DNA from: Atherinomorus stipes
Taxonomy: Eukaryota; Chordata; Actinopteri; Atheriniformes; Atherinidae
Assembly: GCA_023101725.1 (NCBI GenBank)
Contig: JALJCO010000135.1
Location: 21,001 to 85,000, forward strand
DNA: 64,000 nucleotides
Direction: 5' to 3'
The notes under the pieces: generated by a model
What the model saw: only the letters and a program-made list of their open reading frames with translations
Database searches by the model: none
Told to the model about the DNA's origin: nothing
Shown: positions 21,895 through 31,605 of the stretch, piece after piece
Layout: every line of letters starts with the position of its first letter
Numbering within the stretch: position 1 is the first letter of the stretch
Program-made: the position numbers and the translations under genes

Positions 21895-22150
21895 CACTGC
21901 AAAATCTCAAATCTTACCTAATAAATTTTTCTAATTTCTAGTCAAACTATATCACACTAAAAATAAGACAGAATTACCTAAAGAGAAACATTTCAGCGAG
22001 ACATGGGAACTTGTTTTAAGGCAATGCATCTTATTTCAAGACATCAAAAAATTTTTGCTTGTTCTATTGGCAGAATTTATCTATTTTTTGGTTATTATGA
22101 GCAAAAAAGATCTTTAAAAAAGTGGCCAAGATTTTTCTCATGACATATAG
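21895..22150. mobile_element. CACTG-ended non-autonomous element, copy 1
   Basis: Begins CACTGCAAAATCTCAAATCT and continues with 'tcttacctaat', 'aataagacag', 'catcttatttcaagacatc' and 'ttgcttgttctattggcag'. The same wording occurs at 43307-43540 and 55328-55530. Terminal CACTG is typical of CACTA/EnSpm-like elements. The opposite CAGTG end is not seen, so the copy is truncated. No coding sequence. Confidence 0.55.
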
Positions 22151-22310
22151 CCCTACAAACAAGTTTCATGGCCAGAACCATGGGAGCCGCCATGAAAAAT
22201 GGATATTCTGAAACCCAAAACGTGTTCTGGGACATATTGTTCCATATATTGCTGCAGCAGCTTGCGAAAGCAGATAAATACGTACGAGTAAATAGATTAA
22301 CTTAGTGTAC
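22150..22310. repeat. Dispersed repeat shared with 49640-49900
   Basis: The words 'ggccagaaccatgggagccg', 'ccatg' and then 'tctgaaacccaaaacg' with 'gttctgggacatat' and 'gctgcagcagctt' recur at 49650-49850, where a further ~100 bp lies between the two blocks. The family is unknown to me. Confidence 0.5.
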
Positions 22311-22580
22311 CATAGGGCAGCCCCAGCCAGCATTTCCATGTGGGGCCCATAAATTGGCTGCATATGAGGGACCCAAGTGGGATTGTCCATGGTTTCCCTG
22401 GTGGCCCCACCATGGTTCTTGATGTATTAGTAACAACTGGCCACAAGTTGTTTATGTCTTTTCCACATATTTGTAACACATGGTCATGACTTGGTTTGTC
22501 GTTCCCACATGTTGATTGTTTATTGTTGTGATTTAATAATGCATCTTATGGCCTTCATGTGGCAAGGTACGCGACAGAGG

Positions 22581-22652
22581 GCTGGGCAGGATTCGATCCC
22601 CAGACTCCCTGGTGAAAGTCATGCGCGCTGACCATTCAGCCAAAGGGACATC
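22581..22652 (-). tRNA. tRNA-like Pol III unit (SINE head or tRNA pseudogene)
   Basis: On the minus strand, GATGTCCCTTTGGCTGAATGG supplies an A box (TGGCTGAATGG), and GGGGATCGAATCC about 45 bases later supplies a B box, close to the GGTTCGAATCC consensus. Spacing suits a tRNA or tRNA-derived SINE head. The anticodon arm does not fold well by eye (CTTTCAC loop, mismatched stem) and the acceptor ends do not pair fully, so a working tRNA is unlikely. No clear SINE tail follows. Confidence 0.5.
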
Positions 22653-22690
22653 CCTGTGGCCAAGTAGCCGGGGCGCATGATCTATCGGAG

Positions 22691-23394
22691 GCATAGTGAC
22701 AGGACCCCACACTGTCACATTCATAACACACTGCCATGAGTTCCATTCCTACTACAATATTAAAACTTCCCTTGGATTAATAAAGTATTTTTTATTTCAC
22801 TCAATTTCAAATTTGAATTAAACTTTTATTGCTCTTTTAGCTTTAAAAAAAAATTGCAATGTCCCCTTCTATCAGCATGAACACCTGTGTCTATTTCTTT
22901 TAAAAGATTACTTTTCATAATGAACACTGTTTTGGTTCCTCCTCCAACTGACTGCTCTCAACGCAGTCGCACATCTGTATGTTATATCATCAGTGGACTC
23001 CTGCTGGGAGAACACCTGTGGAGGATCCTTATCTGAAGGTTAATTAACTTTAAGGTCAGGAACAAACTCCAAGAAGAACTTGTCATTTTAAGTTAAGTTA
23101 CATGCATCATATACTGTACTTTAGGTCTAGATATTTTAGACCTATCATGTGTCTTACTTGTTTGTTTTCAGTGGGTTCCTCATGTACTGAGATTAGTTTT
23201 ACAACAGGTACAAATATGCATTTCATTAATTTAGAAATACAAGATGGAGGTAACTTTGTGTGCTGCAAATATCTGCTTAATATCTTTTAGATTGAGCATC
23301 TGTCATCCATCTCTGGTGTATGTAAAATAGGGTCAAACATTGTTATACCTAGATGGTAGCTTAAATTTTATGGCTAATAATTTTATCTGACACA
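22691..23394. other. Intergenic stretch with a retroposon-like tail
   Basis: Near 22760-22790 'cttcccttggattaataaag' looks like a LINE 3' end without a body. The remainder is AT-rich and unremarkable. Confidence 0.4.
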
Positions 23395-23398
23395 TTAA

Positions 23399-23697
23399 AG
23401 CATTACGATTTGATTTAGAAGCACAGAAGATTATTTGAATATAAACAGTCCCGCCTCCTCCTAAGACACACCCTTCATTCCCTCCACTCCAATGCAGAAT
23501 CAAGGTCTGAAGGAGGCGTGGACAATCCTAGAGGTGCACCCCACTTCAAGGATTGGTTGGAGTTATTGAATATTTAGAGTTGGAATAATATTTTATTTGA
23601 TTAATGGTGGGTCTGTCTTGTATTTAGAGTTCCATTACCTCATTCATAGATTTTACCCTGAAAAATAGGTAAGAATGCAACATCGGTAAGGGTTGCT
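23399..23697. mobile_element. TTAA-flanked MITE, 'AGCAACCCTTACCGAT' family, copy 1
   Basis: Ends with ATCGGTAAGGGTTGCT just before TTAA (23698-23701). The left end, after TTAA at 23395-23398, is a diverged AGCATTACGAT. Its interior (isolated words: acagtcccgcctcctcctaa, aaggattggttggagt, taatggtgggtctgtctt) is shared with 26456-26786. It is non-coding, about 300 bp. Confidence 0.7.
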
Positions 23698-23701
23698 TTA
23701 A

Positions 23702-24317
23702 CAAAGAAAAAAAAAACTCCACTGATTTGTTCATCTTGTATTTTCTGGTTATCTATCAGTTAAGTGATAAAGCCAAATCAAGCATAAGTTCATCTAATTT
23801 AAAGTATTTGTGTTTAAGTTAAAGACATTAAGAGCTAAATGAACTAATTATTACCAGCTGTGTGTGTGTGTGCCTGCTTTTCTGCTGAAAAAGGTGCTGA
23901 CAGGTGTTCAGTTATCCATTTGACATTAAGTGCACTTAATGTCAATGTAACACTTAAAAACTTACACCTGCTGCATGTGGAAGTCACAAGTGAGACAGCT
24001 GATCGACATTAGAGTTCGAGCTTTTAAGTTGCTGTCGGGAAATGGACACACTTGGATTACAAATGAGAAAATGTTAATTGGTTTTTAAAAAATGTTTGAA
24101 TTGAGGCAACGGACTGTAGAAATGATTGGGCAAGTACTAATTAATGCCATCTACAAATGACAGGTGACAGCTGGAAAGTTATGGAAGTGGCCTACACTAG
24201 CTGTTTAGAGCAAAGGAGGACCACATATGTGTGGTGCAGGGCTATTCAGTTTGGTCCCACAAAGGCAGCAGTCCTGCAGGCTTTTGATTGAAGGAGTGAT
24301 TGCAGAGCAGTATAAAC
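23702..24317. other. Intergenic stretch, nothing recognised
   Basis: AT-rich sequence with a short (TG)n word near 23860 and no recognisable element. Confidence 0.4.
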
Positions 24318-24319
24318 TA

Positions 24320-25535
24320 CAGTGGGGGGAAATAAGTATTTGACCCCTTGCTGATTTTACAGGTTACAAAGAATGCAGTAATCTATAATTTTAATCAAAT
24401 GTACATTCTAACAGTGGCAGACAGAATCCCAAATAAAATTCCTGGAAATCACATCATATGAATTAAAAAAAAACAAACAAGTATTTTACCCCCTTGACAA
24501 ACAGCATTTTAATATTTTGTAGAAAAGCCATTAATGGCCAGCACAGATGTCAAATGTTTTTTATATGGTTTGTGACAAGGTTTGCACACATTTTGACAGG
24601 GATGTTGGCCCACTCCTCCCTGCAGACAGCCTCCAAATCATTCAGGTTCCCGTGGCTTGGCAACTCAAATTCTAAGCTCCCTCCAAAGATTTTCAATTGG
24701 ATTCAGATCTGGAGACTGGCTAGGCCACTCCAGAACCTCAATGTGCTTCTTCTTCAGCCACTCTTTTGTTCCTTTGGCGGTGTGCTCAGGGTCGTTGTGT
24801 TGAAACACCCATCCTTGACCCATCTTAAGCTCTCTCACTGATGAAAGGTGTTGGTCCAGGATTCCATGGTACATTGCCCCATCCATCCTCCCCTAAATGC
24901 AATGGAGGTGTCCTGTCCCCTTGGCTGAAAAGCACCCCCAAAGCATGATGTCGCCACCACCATGTTTGGCGGTGGGGATGGTATTCTTTGGGTTGCACTC
25001 TGTGTTCTTCGCCCTCCAAACACGGTGAGTTGAGTTGAGCCCAAAAATTTCTATTTTGTTCTCATCTGACCACGTCACCTTTTTCCAGGCCTCTTCTGAG
25101 ACATCCAGGTGGTCAGTGGCGAACTTCAAATGGGCCTGTAAATGTTTCTTCTTGAGCAGGGGGACCTTGCGTGCGCTGCAGGATCTCAATCCATGACAGC
25201 ATAGTGTGTTACCAACTGTTTCTTTTGTAACTGGGGTCCCAGCTGCCTTCAGTTGATTAATCAGTTCCCCCCTTGTGGTTCTGGAAAGATTCCTCACTGC
25301 TCGTATGATCAGAGACACCCCACGAGGCGAGATCTTGTGTCGACGCCCATACCGAAGGAGGTTGGCGGTGGTGTGGTGCTTCTTCCATTTCCTTATAGCT
25401 GCACTGACAGTTGATCTTTTCTCTCAAAGTTGCTTTCCAGTTCTCTTGTAGCCCAGCCTTGTATAGACTAATCCGGCCAAATGCCACAACTAGACCGTCC
25501 GCCATTGCCATGGTGGCATTTCTGTACATGTGTAA
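24320..25535 (-). mobile_element. Tc1-like transposon, truncated
   Basis: The low-coordinate end begins CAGTGGGGGGAAATAAGTAT right after TA, a known type of Tc1-like terminal inverted repeat with TA target. A transposase relic runs on the minus strand from about 25530 to 24505. No matching inverted repeat exists beyond 25535, so the 5' end has been lost. The element is not autonomous any more. Confidence 0.85.
24505..25530 (-). pseudogene. Tc1-like transposase, broken
   Basis: This is a DDE transposase of the Tc1/mariner superfamily, which would cut and paste at TA sites. The minus strand encodes a helix-turn-helix region (RNLSRTTRGELINQLKAAGT), the first catalytic Asp in VTWSDENKIEIFG, the GGGDIMLWGCFS block and the third acidic residue in [11 protein letters not shown]. 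The second catalytic position, normally the first Asp of QDNDPKHT-type sequence, reads QHNDPEHT, so Asp is replaced by His. An in-frame TAG at 24893-24895 (expected Glu) and a later TAG/TGA-type stop after WRELRI break it further, and a frameshift near 25300 separates the N-terminal part. It is a pseudogene of near-full length, lacking the first residues. Confidence 0.85.
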
Positions 25536-26145
25536 TAAGAACAGATGAGAATCGGACTTTTTCTTAACAACATGGAGAAAAACTGGAAGGACCGTCGCAA
25601 TCCTGGTTGTTGGAACAGCAGGGGAAAACTTTAATTGTGGTAATAAGTGAAAAAGAAGATCACAGACATTTATTTCATGAAGATTTCTGCTGTCTGTGAC
25701 AAAACTGGACGGTGCTGCTCAGTCCAGTGATGTCAGTGTGTTCGTATCGGGAGGAATATTGGGCGCACAGAGCAGAGGAGGAATACCTTGCTACCACGGT
25801 GGAGAAAACACTGGATTTAATCCCCAACAACAAAAACACAGTAAATTATGGTGAACACTCATTAATCTGACATTTTATTTCACGTGTCTATGCTCCCGAA
25901 AATGATGTACTGCATAAGTTATTATGCTAGCAAATACTAACAGAGACAGCTATGGTGTTGCTGTGAGTTAATGACTAATCTGGGAGATATTGTGAAATAT
26001 AACCTTATTTGCTCTGATCAGGACAACGTTGGGACCAGAAAATAGAAATAATTCAGTCGTAAAACACAAACGGATCACGAAGGCGGTGTCCTTCAGCCTT
26101 TAGTTTCATCTGCAAGACATATGAAGGCTGTGTGGTCTGTACAGT
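25536..26145. other. Intergenic stretch with one coding-like frame
   Basis: Apart from the frame at 25730-25870 described separately, I see no element ends, arrays or splice-supported exons here. Confidence 0.4.
25730..25870 (+). CDS. Unrecognised 46-codon frame, possible first exon
   Basis: An ATG at 25730 opens a charged frame (MSVCSYREEYWAHRAEEEY...) of 46 codons ending in TGA at 25868-25870. Composition is protein-like, rich in Glu and Tyr, unlike the surrounding DNA. A possible splice donor (ACA|GTAAAT) lies at about 25841, so it might be the first coding exon of a transposon or host gene. No upstream promoter motif or downstream exon was identified. I do not recognise the protein, and chance remains a fair explanation. 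Confidence 0.25.
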   Translation: MSVCSYREEYWAHRAEEEYLATTVEKTLDLIPNNKNTVNYGEHSLI

Positions 26146-26153
26146 CCTTAAAC

Positions 26154-26366
26154 CAGGGTTTCCCAACCCTGGTTCTCAGGGACCCCTGCCCTGCATGTAT
26201 TCCAGGTTTCCAACTCCACCACACCTGATTCAGATCAACTCAACTGCTCATCAACTTCTTTGCAAGCTGCCAACGAGCCATTCATCTGAGTCAGGTGTGT
26301 TGAAGTAGTAATATCTGGAAAACCAGCAGGGGTGGGGTCCCTGAGGACCAGGGTTGGGAAACCCTG
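26154..26366. mobile_element. Palindromic hAT MITE with 8 bp target duplication
   Basis: A 213 bp element with matching inverted ends CAGGGTTTCCCAACCCTGGT and ACCAGGGTTGGGAAACCCTG. The direct repeat CCTTAAAC flanks it exactly (26146-26153 and 26367-26374), as expected for hAT transposition. The interior includes 'cacacctgattcagatcaac' and 'gagtcaggtgtgttg', a common teleost family. It is non-coding. Confidence 0.95.
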
Positions 26367-26455
26367 CCTTAAACAATACCAAAAGTCAAATATATCAAAT
26401 ATATAAATAGAAAAGCAACGACCTTTGAAAAAAGTTTAGTTTTTTAAAACTTTAA

Positions 26456-26786
26456 AGCAACCCTTACCGATCTTGCATTTCAGAAAGCACAGCAAGATTA
26501 TTTGAATATAAACAGTCCCGGCTCACTCCTAAGACACACCCCCTCATTCTTTCTGCCTCCCAATGCAGAAGCAAAGGTCTGACAGGCAGGTCCCTTGGAC
26601 AATCCTAGGGGTGCACCCCACTTCAAGGATTGGTTGGAGTTTTCACTGAATATTTAGAGATTGGAATAATATTTTATTTTGATTAATGGTGGGTCTGTCT
26701 TGAATGTCAGAGTTCTATTACCTCATTCATAGCATTTTACCCTGTTAAAAAAATTGTGTAAGAATGCAGCATCGGTAAGGGTTGCT
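26456..26786. mobile_element. TTAA-flanked MITE, 'AGCAACCCTTACCGAT' family, copy 2
   Basis: A 331 bp element with perfect inverted ends AGCAACCCTTACCGAT and ATCGGTAAGGGTTGCT, flanked by TTAA (26452-26455 and 26787-26790). It shares its interior with 23399-23697, about 3 kb upstream, in the same orientation. Small indels distinguish the two. Target and size fit a Kolobok- or piggyBac-mobilised MITE. Confidence 0.85.
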
Positions 26787-26968
26787 TTAAGTAATCACAA
26801 GATTTCCGTGTTATTCCAGTGTGGCTTTTCATTAAAGCCAGTTTCCGTAGATAAATAATAATAGTTTAAATAAATGCTTCGATGTAAAAAAATAAATACA
26901 TAAATAATAAAATAAATGTCAGAATACTTTAGAGATCTCCGGATAACATATCTATAGGTTATCATTAC

Positions 26969-27019
26969 CTTAGACGACTGTCCAACGTTGTAACTCCAGA
27001 TATTCACGCTGCTTTCCAT
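26969..27019 (-). CDS. Possible first coding exon with splice donor
   Basis: On the minus strand, CAACATGG gives a good start context and the frame reads MESSVNIWSYNVGQSSK, followed directly by AAG|GTAATG, a plausible splice donor at 26968-26967. The frame is also open upstream to 27100. A GCCATCTTTCGGC motif lies about 50 bases upstream, with a GC-richer surround than the flanks. This looks like a short 5' exon of a host or transposon gene. No second exon was found downstream, and the family is unknown. Confidence 0.3.
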
Positions 27020-27104
27020 GTTGGCAGATAGGAGGTAATTGGGACTCGTCACCGTTGCAATGGCGGTGCCGAAAGATGGCGCAACACACAAAATGCTCAT
27101 TGGA

Positions 27105-27320
27105 TTAGTCTATAGGTCAACAATCTTGTCCCTGATGTCTGCAGAAAGCTCTTTGGTCTTGCCCTTGGTGGAGACATTGGATGCTGGCTGTTTGGGTGTG
27201 GACAGGTGTCTTTACAGGTAACAAGGTGAAGCAGGTGTATTTGATGAAGATAGTTGGATGGCATCGGGGGTGTGTTCTAAAAGTAAGTTTAACTTGCTTG
27301 TAGGAGCCAGAATACTCAAG
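27105..27320. mobile_element. Tc1-like untranslated-end fragment
   Basis: The phrases 'gtccctgatgtctgcagaaa', 'gctctttggtcttgccc', 'gagacattggatgctggct' and 'gtgtggacaggtgtctttac' are the terminal non-coding part of a widespread fish Tc1-like family. No transposase is attached and the inverted repeat is missing, so the limits are approximate. Confidence 0.55.
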
Positions 27321-27367
27321 AGTACCTTCCCTGCAGTAAAATGGCCGACAAGGGCGCCGCCATACAT

Positions 27368-27535
27368 CCAATCCATACCGGAAGTCTCAAGCGGAAGTTA
27401 GTTAACAAAATAAAAGCAAGCGGAAGTTAGTTCCAATCCATACCGGAAGTCTCAAGCGGAAGTTAGTTAACAAAATAAAAGCAAGCGGAAGTTAGTTCGC
27501 ACATACGTCCAATCCATACCGGAAGTCTCTCAGTC
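27368..27535. repeat. 65 bp tandem duplication with ETS-type motifs
   Basis: The unit starting ccaatccataccggaagtct occurs at 27368 and 27433, with a partial third start at 27509. It carries ACCGGAAGT once and GCGGAAGT twice per unit, giving seven GGAAGT cores, all in the same orientation. ACCGGAAGT is the consensus of ETS factors such as GABPA and ELK. Whether any factor binds is not shown by sequence. Confidence 0.7.
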
Positions 27536-27589
27536 CACACACTGACACACACAGGTGTCTCACCTTTCTTCTCATGGATTGGTGACAGG

Positions 27590-27865
27590 GAACAAGTCTA
27601 AGCATGTCTTACCTTAACCATGCCGCTTAGGGGGCTTATCTTTGTTAGCTCCTCTTAGTTTCGTGTTAGCTCAGTTAGCGTTTAGCCCACAGTACGTCAG
27701 CTGTCAATCATTTGCCCCGCGGCCGCGCTGTGCCCATTTTAGGATTTTCCTGGAGTGACGACGTACGTGACACGGCAAGATGGCGACGGTAAGACACGCC
27801 CACCTGGCTTCACATTTCTCTATTCAGAAGAGACCGGAAGCTACGTCCAGTAATTATACACAGTC
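27590..27865. repeat. Dispersed teleost repeat, copy 1
   Basis: Shares 'agtctaagc', 'ggggcttatctttgttagct', 'gttagcgtttagcccaca', 'gtgacacggcaagatggcga' and 'cacgcccacctggcttcac' with 59280-59530. It ends 'acacagtctatgg', the end of a very common fish repeat. The CAAGATGGCGACG word matches a YY1 site. Class unknown. Confidence 0.65.
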
Positions 27866-28010
27866 TATGGTCTGGACTCTGTGGTCCCCGGTCCATGTGG
27901 ACCCATACCAGGACCCAGGATCCTGGTACTCTGGTCCTGAGCCATTCATGGAAGAACCTGGTCAGGTGTGGCCATGTGACATTTTTGACCTTTGACCTGA
28001 CCTCCACAGG

Positions 28011-28288
28011 CCGGTGCAGTAGACACCGGGTACCGACCGCAACATCAGATCCACTGGGATCCTACAAGGCTTTAATTTAAAGCCAGAAAGGTTTTCCTCC
28101 TTTTCTGACACCAAACACTCCAGACGCAAAGTTGGACGCTGGGTCAGGTGCTTGAATTCCAGCGTGAGGACGCCCCTGACCAGCGTCGAGGGCGTCGGGA
28201 GGAGCCTCTACTTTTCTTTTTCCTGTCACCGGTCTGTCTGCACCATGGCAGATGCAGGACAGATGTGTGATAACCAAATAAAGTAAGG
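28011..28288 (+). CDS. Candidate terminal exon and 3' UTR with AATAAA
   Basis: A pyrimidine-rich stretch 'cctgacctccacag' (ending at 28010) would make a good splice acceptor. The following frame reads AGAVDTGYRPQHQIHWDPTR and one Leu, then TAA (28074-28076), in codons that look coding. A GC-rich 200 bp non-coding region follows, with AATAAA at 28277-28282. This is the layout of a last exon, and the 3' part (28202 on) has been copied three more times inside the adjoining minisatellite. Upstream exons are not clear, and a 44 bp intron from 27967 would be too short. I do not recognise the peptide. A coincidence in repeat DNA is possible. Confidence 0.3.
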
Positions 28289-28419
28289 GAATATCGTACG
28301 TCTCTGCTCTGTGTCTGGTTCACCAGGTGATTCCAGGTGTTCTAAGTCTGATAAGTTTCATCGTTTACTCCAGGAGCTGCTGATGAGGGCACTTTCAGCT
28401 GTCTGATCCGGCCCAGTTT
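28202..28419 (+). repeat. 218 bp AATAAA module, copy 1
   Basis: Begins gagcctctacttttcttttt, includes caccatggcagatgcaggac, an AATAAA and 'gggaatatcgtacgtctct', and ends ggcccagttt. The same module recurs at 29567, 30879 and 31388 with very few differences. This first copy alone is preceded by non-repetitive DNA, so it is the likely founder. Confidence 0.9.
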
Positions 28420-29566
28420 CACGTCCCACTGTCCCGATGCCCCGATGCGGGGCAGCATTATCAGTCCAGTTTAACGTCCCACTGTCCCGATGCCCCGATG
28501 CGGGGCAGCATTATCAGTCCAGTTTAACGTTCTGATGTCCCGATGTCCCGATGCGGGGCAGCATTATCAGTCCAGTTTAACGTTCTGATGTCCCGATGTC
28601 CCGATGTGGGGCAGCATTATCAGTCCAGTTTAACGTTCTGATGTCCCGATGTCCCGATGTGGGGCAGCATTATCAGTCCAGTTTAACGTCCCACTGTCCC
28701 GATGCCCCGATGCGGGGCAGCATTATCAGTCCAGTTTAACGTCCCACTGTCTCACTGTCCCAATGCGGGGCAGCATTATCAGTCCAGTCTAACGTCCCAC
28801 TGTCCCACTGTCCCAATGCGGGGCAGCATTATCAGTCCAGTTTAACGTCCCACTGTCTCACTGTCCCAATGCGGGGCAGCATTATCAGTCCAGTCTAACG
28901 TCCCACTGTCCCACTGTCCCAATGCGGGGCAGCATTATCAGTCCAGTCTAACGTCCCGATGTCCCGATGCGGGGCAGCATTATCAGCCCAGTCTAACGTC
29001 CCACTGTCTCACTGTCCCAATGCGGGGCAGCATTATCAGTCCAGTCTAACGTCCCACTGTCTCACTGTCCCAATGCGGGGCAGCATTATCAGTCCAGTCT
29101 AACGTCCCACTGTCTCACTGTCCCAATGCGGGGCAGCATTATCAGTCCAGTCTAACGTCCCACTGTCTCACTGTCCCAATGCGGGGCAGCATTATCAGTC
29201 CAGTCTAACGTCCCACTGTCTCACTGTCCCAATGCGGGGCAGCATTATCAGTCCAGTCTAACGTCCCACTGTCCCACTGTCCCGATGCGGGGCAGCATTA
29301 TCAGCCCAGTTTAACGTCCCGATGTCCCGATGCGGGGCAGCATTATCAGTCCAGTCTAACGTCCCGATGTCCCGATGCGGGGCAGCATTATCAGCCCAGT
29401 TTAACGTCCCGATGTCCCAATGCGGGGCAGCATTATCAGTCCAGTCTAACGTCCCCATGTCCCGATACGGGGCAGCATTATCAGTCCAGTTTAAGGTCCC
29501 CATGTCCCGATGCGGGGCAGCATTATTTAATCCCATTAGGACAGCAGGTCATCAAACCACCGTTAA

Positions 29567-29784
29567 GAGCCTCTACTTTTCTTTTTCCTGTCACCGGTCT
29601 GTCTGCACCATGGCAGATGCAGGACAGATGTGTGATAAACAAATAAAGTAAGGGAATATCGTACGTCTCTGCTCTGTGTCTGGTTCACCAGGTGATTCCA
29701 GGTGTTCTAAGTCTGATAAGTTTCATCGTTTACTCCAGGAGCTGCTGATGAGGGCACTTTCAGCTGTCTGATCCGGCCCAGTTT
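29567..29784 (+). repeat. 218 bp AATAAA module, copy 2
   Basis: Same sequence as 28202-28419, but entered from array sequence through 'tttaatcccattaggacagc' and 'gtcatcaaaccaccgttaa', a junction it shares with copies 3 and 4. Confidence 0.9.
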
Positions 29785-30878
29785 CACGTCCCACTGTCCC
29801 GATGCCCCGATGCGGGGCAGCATTATCAGTCCAGTTTAACGTCCCACTGTCCCGATGCCCCGATGCGGGGCAGCATTATCAGTCCAGTTTAACGTCCCAC
29901 TGTCCCGATGCCCCGATGCGGGGCAGCATTATCAGTCCAGTTTAACGTTCTGATGTCCCGATGTCCCGATGCGGGGCAGCATTATCAGTCCAGTTTAACG
30001 TTCTGATGTCCCGATGTCCCGATGCGGGGCAGCATTATCAGTCCAGTTTAACGTTCTGATGTCCCGATGTCCCGATGTGGGGCAGCATTATCAGTCCAGT
30101 TTAACGTCCCACTGTCCCGATGCCCCGATGCGGGGCAGCATTATCAGTCCAGTTTAACGTCCCACTGTCTCACTGTCCCAATGCGGGGCAGCATTATCAG
30201 TCCAGTCTAACGTCCCACTGTCCCACTGTCCCAATGCGGGGCAGCATTATCAGTCCAGTCTAACGTCCCGATGTCCCGATGCGGGGCAGCATTATCAGCC
30301 CAGTCTAACGTCCCACTGTCTCACTGTCCCAATGCGGGGCAGCATTATCAGTCCAGTCTAACGTCCCACTGTCTCACTGTCCCAATGCGGGGCAGCATTA
30401 TCAGTCCAGTCTAACGTCCCACTGTCTCACTGTCCCAATGCGGGGCAGCATTATCAGTCCAGTCTAACGTCCCACTGTCTCACTGTCCCAATGCGGGGCA
30501 GCATTATCAGTCCAGTCTAACGTCCCACTGTCTCACTGTCCCAATGCGGGGCAGCATTATCAGTCCAGTCTAACGTCCCACTGTCCCACTGTCCCGATGC
30601 GGGGCAGCATTATCAGCCCAGTTTAACGTCCCGATATCCCGATGCGGGGCAGCATTATCAGTCCAGTCTAACGTCCCGATGTCCCGATGCGGGGCAGCAT
30701 TATCAGCCCAGTTTAACGTCCCGATGTCCCAATGCGGGGCAGCATTATCAGTCCAGTCTAACGTCCCCATGTCCCGATACGGGGCAGCATTATCAGTCCA
30801 GTTTAAGGTCCCCATGTCCCGATGCGGGGCAGCATTATTTAATCCCATTAGGACAGCAGGTCATCAAACCACCGTTAA

Positions 30879-31096
30879 GAGCCTCTACTTTTCTTTTTCC
30901 TGTCACCGGTCTGTCTGCACCATGGCAGATGCAGGACAGATGTGTGATAAACAAATAAAGTAAGGGAATATCGTACGTCTCTGCTCTGTGTCTGGTTCAC
31001 CAGGTGATTCCAGGTGTTCTAAGTCTGATAAATTTCATCGTTTACTCCAGGAGCTGCTGATGAGGGCACTTTCAGCTGTCTGATCCGGCCCAGTTT
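30879..31096 (+). repeat. 218 bp AATAAA module, copy 3
   Basis: Near-identical to copy 2 and 1,312 bp away from it, which gives the length of the higher-order unit. Ends with cagtttaatg rather than cagtttcacg. Confidence 0.9.
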
Positions 31097-31387
31097 AATG
31101 TCCCACTGTCCCGATGCCCCGATGCGGGGCAGCATTATCAGTCCAGTTTAACGTCCCGATGCGGGGCAGCATTATCAGTCCAGTTTAACGTCCCGATGCG
31201 GGGCAGCATTATCAGCCCAGTTTAACGTCCCGCTGTCCCGATGCGGGGCAGCATTATCAGTCCAGTCTAACGTCCCCATGTCCCGATACGGGGCAGCATT
31301 ATCAGTCCAGTTTAAGGTCCCCATGTCCCGATGCGGGGCAGCATTATTTAATCCCATTAGGACAGCAGGTCATCAAACCACCGTTAA

Positions 31388-31605
31388 GAGCCTCTACTTT
31401 TCTTTTTCCTGTCACCGGTCTGTCTGCACCATGGCAGATGCAGGACAGATGTGTGATAAACAAATAAAGTAAGGGAATATCGTACGTCTCTGCTCTGTGT
31501 CTGGTTCACCAGGTGATTCCAGGTGTTCTAAGTCTGATAAGTTTCATCGTTTACTCCAGGAGCTGCTGATGAGGGCACTTTCAGCTGTCTGATCTGGCCC
31601 AGTTT
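31388..31605 (+). repeat. 218 bp AATAAA module, copy 4
   Basis: Only 509 bp after copy 3, so the intervening block has lost most of its units. After this copy the array runs 1.8 kb to its right edge at about 33402 without another module. Confidence 0.9.

Noticed and set aside
22581..22652. Functional tRNA gene
   Set aside because: A and B boxes are present, but the anticodon arm and acceptor stem do not pair properly by eye; kept only as a tRNA-like unit.
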